From Streptomyces beijiangensis (GTDB taxonomy: Bacteria > Actinomycetota > Actinomycetes > Streptomycetales > Streptomycetaceae), in assembly GCF_017315755.1 (NCBI RefSeq), contig NZ_JAFLRJ010000026.1:1-44269 (forward strand): a stretch of DNA of 44,269 bases, given 5' to 3'. Below, in pieces: positions 40,696-44,269 of this stretch; position 1 is the first letter of the stretch; every line of letters begins with the position of its first letter. Made by a program: the position numbers and the translations under genes. A model generated the notes under the pieces. The model was not told where the DNA came from, did no database searches, and saw nothing but the letters and a program-made list of their open reading frames with translations.

Positions 40696-42399
40696 ATGGC
40701 AAGCAGATCCCTCTCCGCCGCGCTGGCTCTCTCGGTGGCCGCCGCGCTTTCCGTGGTCGTCGCGTCCGCCCCCGCTCACGCCGCCCCCACCGGCGACAAG
40801 GACGTCACCGCCGTCCTCTTCGAGTGGAAGTTCGACTCGGTGGCCAAGGCGTGCACCGATCAGCTCGGCCCGGCGGGTTACGGGTCCGTCCAGGTCTCAC
40901 CGCCCCAGGAACACATCCAGGGCAGCCAGTGGTGGACCTCGTACCAGCCCGTCAGCTACAAGATCGCGGGCCGGCTCGGCGACCGTACGAGCTTCGCCAA
41001 CATGGTCAGCACCTGCCATGCGGCGGGCGTGAAGGTCGTCGCGGACTCCGTCATCAACCACATGACGTCGGGGTCGGGCACCGGGACCGGTGGGTCGTCG
41101 TACACCAAGTACAACTATCCCGGCCTGTACTCGGCGGCCGACATGGACGACTGCACCGCGGCGATCTCCAACTACCAGGACCGGGCGAACGTACAGAACT
41201 GCGAGCTCGTCGGGCTCGCGGACCTGGACACCGGCGAGGAGTACGTCCGCGGGAAGATCGCCGGCTATCTGAACGACCTCCTGTCGCTCGGTGTCGACGG
41301 CTTCCGGATCGACGCGGCCAAGCACATGCCCGAGGCGGACCTCGCCAACATCAAGTCGAGGCTGACGAATCCGGGCGTGTACTGGAAGCAGGAGGCGATC
41401 TACGGGGCGGGCGAGGCCGTGTCGCCGACCGAGTACACCGGCACCGGCGATGTCCAGGAGTTCCGCTACGGCCGCAGCCTCAAGGACGTCTTCAACAACC
41501 AGAACCTGGCCTATCTGAAGAACTTCGGCGAGGGCTGGGGCTTCATGTCCAGCGCCACGTCCGCCGTCTTCGTCGACAACCACGACACCGAGCGCGGCGG
41601 CGACACCCTCAACTACAAGGACGGCGCCAACTACACCCTGGCGAACGTCTTCATGCTGGCCTACCCCTACGGCTCGCCCGACATCAACTCCGGTTACGAG
41701 TGGAGCGACAAGGACGCGGGTCCGCCCAACGGCGGCACGGTCAACGCCTGTTACAGCGACGGGTGGAAGTGCCAGCACGCCTGGACCGAGATCGCCTCCA
41801 TGGTCGGCTTCCGCAACACCGCACGCGGGCAGGCCGTCACCGACTGGTGGGACAACGGCGGAGACGCCATCGCCTTCGGGCGGGGCTCCAAGGCGTACGT
41901 CGCCATCAACCACGAGTCCTCCGCGCTGACCAGGACCTTCCAGACGTCGCTGGCCGCCGGTGACTACTGCAACGTGCAGAACAACACCGGTGTGACGGTC
42001 AACGGTTCGGGCCAGTTCACGGCGACGCTCGCCGCCAATACGGCACTCGCGCTGCAGGTCAACGCCCGTACCTGCGGGGGCACTTCGAGCGGTGGGGACA
42101 CCACCGCTTCGGGCGCCTCCTTCGCCGTCAACGCCACCACGGTCCTCGGCGAGAACATCTACGTCACCGGCGACCAGGCGGCGCTCGGCAGCTGGAACAC
42201 CGGCAGCGCACTCAAGCTCGACCCCGCGAGCTACCCCGTCTGGAAGCTCGACGTCGCACTGTCCGCCGGCACGGCCTTCTCGTACAAGTACATCCGCAAG
42301 AACGCCGCCGGGACCGTCACCTGGGAGAGCGGCGCCAATCGCACCGCCACTGTCCCGGCGAGCGGAAAAGTCGCACTCAGCGACACCTGGCGCAGCTGA
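40696..42399 (+). CDS. Secreted alpha-amylase (GH13) with C-terminal starch-binding domain
   Basis: The 567-residue extracellular endo-amylase has a signal peptide (cleavage likely after SAPAHA), a GH13 catalytic domain with nucleophile D206 ([10 protein letters not shown]), acid/base E240 (YGAGEAV) and D297 (FVDNHDTER), a beta-sandwich C domain, and a CBM20 starch-binding domain (about residues 470-567; [19 protein letters not shown] and [10 protein letters not shown]). The layout matches the classical Streptomyces amylases of about 560 residues. AGGAGG lies four to five bases before the ATG. CTTGCAGC repeats upstream indicate maltose-type regulation. The next GH13 gene starts 46 bases downstream and is probably in the same operon. 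Confidence 0.96.
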   Translation: MASRSLSAALALSVAAALSVVVASAPAHAAPTGDKDVTAVLFEWKFDSVAKACTDQLGPAGYGSVQVSPPQEHIQGSQWWTSYQPVSYKIAGRLGDRTSFANMVSTCHAAGVKVVADSVINHMTSGSGTGTGGSSYTKYNYPGLYSAADMDDCTAAISNYQDRANVQNCELVGLADLDTGEEYVRGKIAGYLNDLLSLGVDGFRIDAAKHMPEADLANIKSRLTNPGVYWKQEAIYGAGEAVSPTEYTGTGDVQEFRYGRSLKDVFNNQNLAYLKNFGEGWGFMSSATSAVFVDNHDTERGGDTLNYKDGANYTLANVFMLAYPYGSPDINSGYEWSDKDAGPPNGGTVNACYSDGWKCQHAWTEIASMVGFRNTARGQAVTDWWDNGGDAIAFGRGSKAYVAINHESSALTRTFQTSLAAGDYCNVQNNTGVTVNGSGQFTATLAANTALALQVNARTCGGTSSGGDTTASGASFAVNATTVLGENIYVTGDQAALGSWNTGSALKLDPASYPVWKLDVALSAGTAFSYKYIRKNAAGTVTWESGANRTATVPASGKVALSDTWRS

Positions 42400-42445
42400 A
42401 CCCTTCCCGCTCTCTGAATCTCTTCCGCACCACCGAGGAGTCCCC

Positions 42446-44269
42446 GTGAAATCCCTGCGAAGAACGGCTGTCGCCGTCGCTGCCGCGCTGTGCGCGGCGC
42501 TCGTGCCGGCGATACCGGTCGCCGCCGCGGCGAAGGCGCCCGCAGCGCCTTCGGACGCCGCGCTCGCCTCCGTACCCGCACGCAACGACCTGACGCGGGA
42601 CCAGTTCTACTTCGTCATGCCGGACCGTTTCGCCAATGGGGACTCCTCGAACGACAAGGGCGGGCTCACAGGATCGCGGCTGCAGACCGGGTACGACCCC
42701 ACGGACAAGGGGTTCTACCAGGGCGGCGACCTGAAGGGGCTGACGCAGAAGCTCGACTACATCAAGGGGCTCGGTACCACCGCCATCTGGATGGCGCCGA
42801 TCTTCAAGAACAAGCCGGTGCAGGGCACGGGGGCCGACGCGTCGGCCGGCTACCACGGCTACTGGATCACGGACTTCACCCAGGTCGACCCGCACTTCGG
42901 CACCAACGCCGACCTGGAGAAGCTGATCGACTCGGCCCACCACAAGGGCATGAAGGTTTTCTTCGACGTCATCACCAACCACACGGCCGACGTCGTCGAC
43001 TACGAGGAGAAGTCCTACGACTACCTGTCGAAGGGGGCCTTCCCGTATCTGACGAAGGACGGGGTGCCCTTCGACGACTCTGATTATTCGGACGGCACGA
43101 AGAAGTTCCCGGCCGTCGACGTGGACTCCTTCCCGTACAGTCCGACGGTCCCCGCCGCCGAGAAGAATGTGAAGACGCCGTCGTGGCTCAACGACCCGAC
43201 GATGTACCACAACCGGGGCAACTCCACCTATGCCGGGGAGTCCGCCGACCAGGGCGACTTCGGCGGGCTCGACGACCTGTGGACCGAGCGTCCCGAGGTC
43301 GTGCAGGGCATGGAGAAGATCTACGAGAAGTGGGTCGAGGACTTCGGCATCGACGGCTTCCGGATCGACACGGTCAAGCACGTCGACATGGACTTCTGGA
43401 CCCAGTGGGCGACGGCGCTCGACGCGTACGCCGCCAAGCGGGGCCGCAGCGACTTCTTCATGTTCGGTGAGGTCTACTCCGCCGACCCGAAGATCACCTC
43501 CCCGTACGTCACGCAGGGCCGGCTCGACTCGACCCTCGACTTCCCCTTCCAGGACGCGGCCCGGCAGTACGCCTCCCAGGGCGCGCCCGCATCCCAGCTC
43601 GCGAACGTCTTCGCGCAGGACTACCGGTACACCACCGACAAGGCCAACGCGTACGAGCAGGTCACCTTCACCGGCAACCACGACATGGGCCGCATCGGCT
43701 ACTTCCTCAAGGCCGACAACCCGAAAGCGAGCGACGCCGAGCTGGTGCAGCGCGACAAGCTCGTGAATCAGGTGATGTTCCTGTCGCGCGGCAACCCGGT
43801 CGTCTACTACGGCGACGAGCAGGGCTTCACCGGATCGGGCGGCGACAAGGACGCCCGCCAGCCGATGTTCGCCTCGAAGACCGCCGACTACCTGGACGAC
43901 GACGAGCTGGGCACCGACCGTACGGCGGCCTCGGACGCGTACGACTCAAGTGCGGTGCTCTACAAGGAGATCGCCGCTCTCTCCAAGCTGCGCAAAGCCA
44001 ACCCGGCGCTCACGGACGGCGTGCAGACGGAGCGGTACGCCAAGGACTCGGTGTACGCCTTCTCCCGTACCGACGCCAAGACCGGGACCGACTACCTGGT
44101 GGCGGTCAACAACGCCACCGAGGCCAAGACGGTCGAGGTCCCGACCGGCGCGGCGGGCACCGACCTCCGTGCGCTGTACGGCACTTCGGCCGACGTGAGG
44201 ACCGGCGCCGACGCGAAGGCCACGGTCACCGTGCCCGCGCTCTCCTCCGTCGTCTACAAGGCGCAGAAG
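42446..44269 (+). CDS. Secreted GH13 amylase/pullulanase-type enzyme (3' truncated by window)
   Basis: The frame is open from GTG 42446 (preceded by GAGGAG) to the window end, giving 608 residues with no stop. A signal peptide (MKSLRRTAVAVAAAL onward, cut near VAAAA) is followed by a GH13 domain of the extracellular amylase type. Catalytic residues are D308 (GFRIDTVKHV), E342 (MFGEVY) and D413 (TGNHDMGR), and a C domain reaches the edge. In S. coelicolor the gene in this position, as I recall, encodes a very large bifunctional amylase/pullulanase, so further domains such as CBMs and a debranching GH13 may follow. It probably acts with the upstream amylase on starch. Confidence 0.93.
   Translation, partial: MKSLRRTAVAVAAALCAALVPAIPVAAAAKAPAAPSDAALASVPARNDLTRDQFYFVMPDRFANGDSSNDKGGLTGSRLQTGYDPTDKGFYQGGDLKGLTQKLDYIKGLGTTAIWMAPIFKNKPVQGTGADASAGYHGYWITDFTQVDPHFGTNADLEKLIDSAHHKGMKVFFDVITNHTADVVDYEEKSYDYLSKGAFPYLTKDGVPFDDSDYSDGTKKFPAVDVDSFPYSPTVPAAEKNVKTPSWLNDPTMYHNRGNSTYAGESADQGDFGGLDDLWTERPEVVQGMEKIYEKWVEDFGIDGFRIDTVKHVDMDFWTQWATALDAYAAKRGRSDFFMFGEVYSADPKITSPYVTQGRLDSTLDFPFQDAARQYASQGAPASQLANVFAQDYRYTTDKANAYEQVTFTGNHDMGRIGYFLKADNPKASDAELVQRDKLVNQVMFLSRGNPVVYYGDEQGFTGSGGDKDARQPMFASKTADYLDDDELGTDRTAASDAYDSSAVLYKEIAALSKLRKANPALTDGVQTERYAKDSVYAFSRTDAKTGTDYLVAVNNATEAKTVEVPTGAAGTDLRALYGTSADVRTGADAKATVTVPALSSVVYKAQK

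Overview
The window is high-GC actinobacterial chromosome, almost certainly Streptomyces. Third codon positions are GC-saturated, several genes lack a Shine-Dalgarno and look leaderless, TetR/LacI/LysR/SARP-type regulators are abundant, and interspersed GC-rich repeats resemble ones common in Streptomyces. From memory, the order glnA2 - glnE - malR/malEFG - aglA - secreted amylases matches a core block of S. coelicolor. I see no tRNA, rRNA, CRISPR, phage or insertion sequence. No gap between genes exceeds 300 bases; the larger ones (3277-3560, 23698-23952, 30530-30820, 40426-40695) are described in the features, except 23698-23952, where I see only probable start regions for the PIG-L gene and glnE.

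Layout. 1-3276: 3' end of a large regulator, a DrrAB-type ABC exporter and panB. 3277-8365: a drug-exporter MFS with its TetR regulator and a perfect 19-bp operator, a membrane-anchored endonuclease/exonuclease/phosphatase protein and a second MFS exporter. 8372-14075: glutamine-dependent NAD synthetase behind a TetR gene, divergent from a flavin monooxygenase, then an amino-acid permease. 14102-17475: secreted sedolisin-type protease and a coupled DUF305/DUF3105 pair. 17607-20669: membrane-anchored FMN/[3Fe-4S] glutamate-synthase-like enzyme followed by glnA2, a glutamine-synthetase paralogue without an adenylylation tyrosine. 20687-26955: a TTA-containing, lower-GC membrane coiled-coil gene, a secreted PIG-L deacetylase carrying a repeat element in frame, and glnE. 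26986-36851: a PAP2 protein and the maltodextrin locus. 36848-40425: two small redox modules, LysR/flavodoxin-like protein and TetR/aldo-keto reductase, each with clear operators. 40696 to the end: two secreted GH13 enzymes, the second running off the window.

How it works together. The right half is a starch-use system. Secreted amylases release maltodextrins, the MalEFG importer takes them up (its ATPase, probably the shared MsiK/MalK type, is not here), and two cytoplasmic GH13 glucosidases degrade them. Two LacI-type regulators with nearly identical recognition helices, and CTTGCA-rich sites before the malE/GH13 divergence and before the amylase, suggest shared MalR control. The GH13-LacI pair occurs twice, on opposite strands around malEFG, which suggests a local duplication. 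The centre is nitrogen metabolism: a glutamine-synthetase-like ligase beside a glutamate-synthase-like oxidoreductase, with glnE nearby.

The most interesting leads are the ligase/FMN-synthase pair, which resembles the gamma-glutamyl-amide/N-methylglutamate route; the TTA-bearing membrane gene; the duplicated mal regulator/enzyme pair; and the aldo-keto reductase promoter with two operators and a pentanucleotide repeat in its leader.
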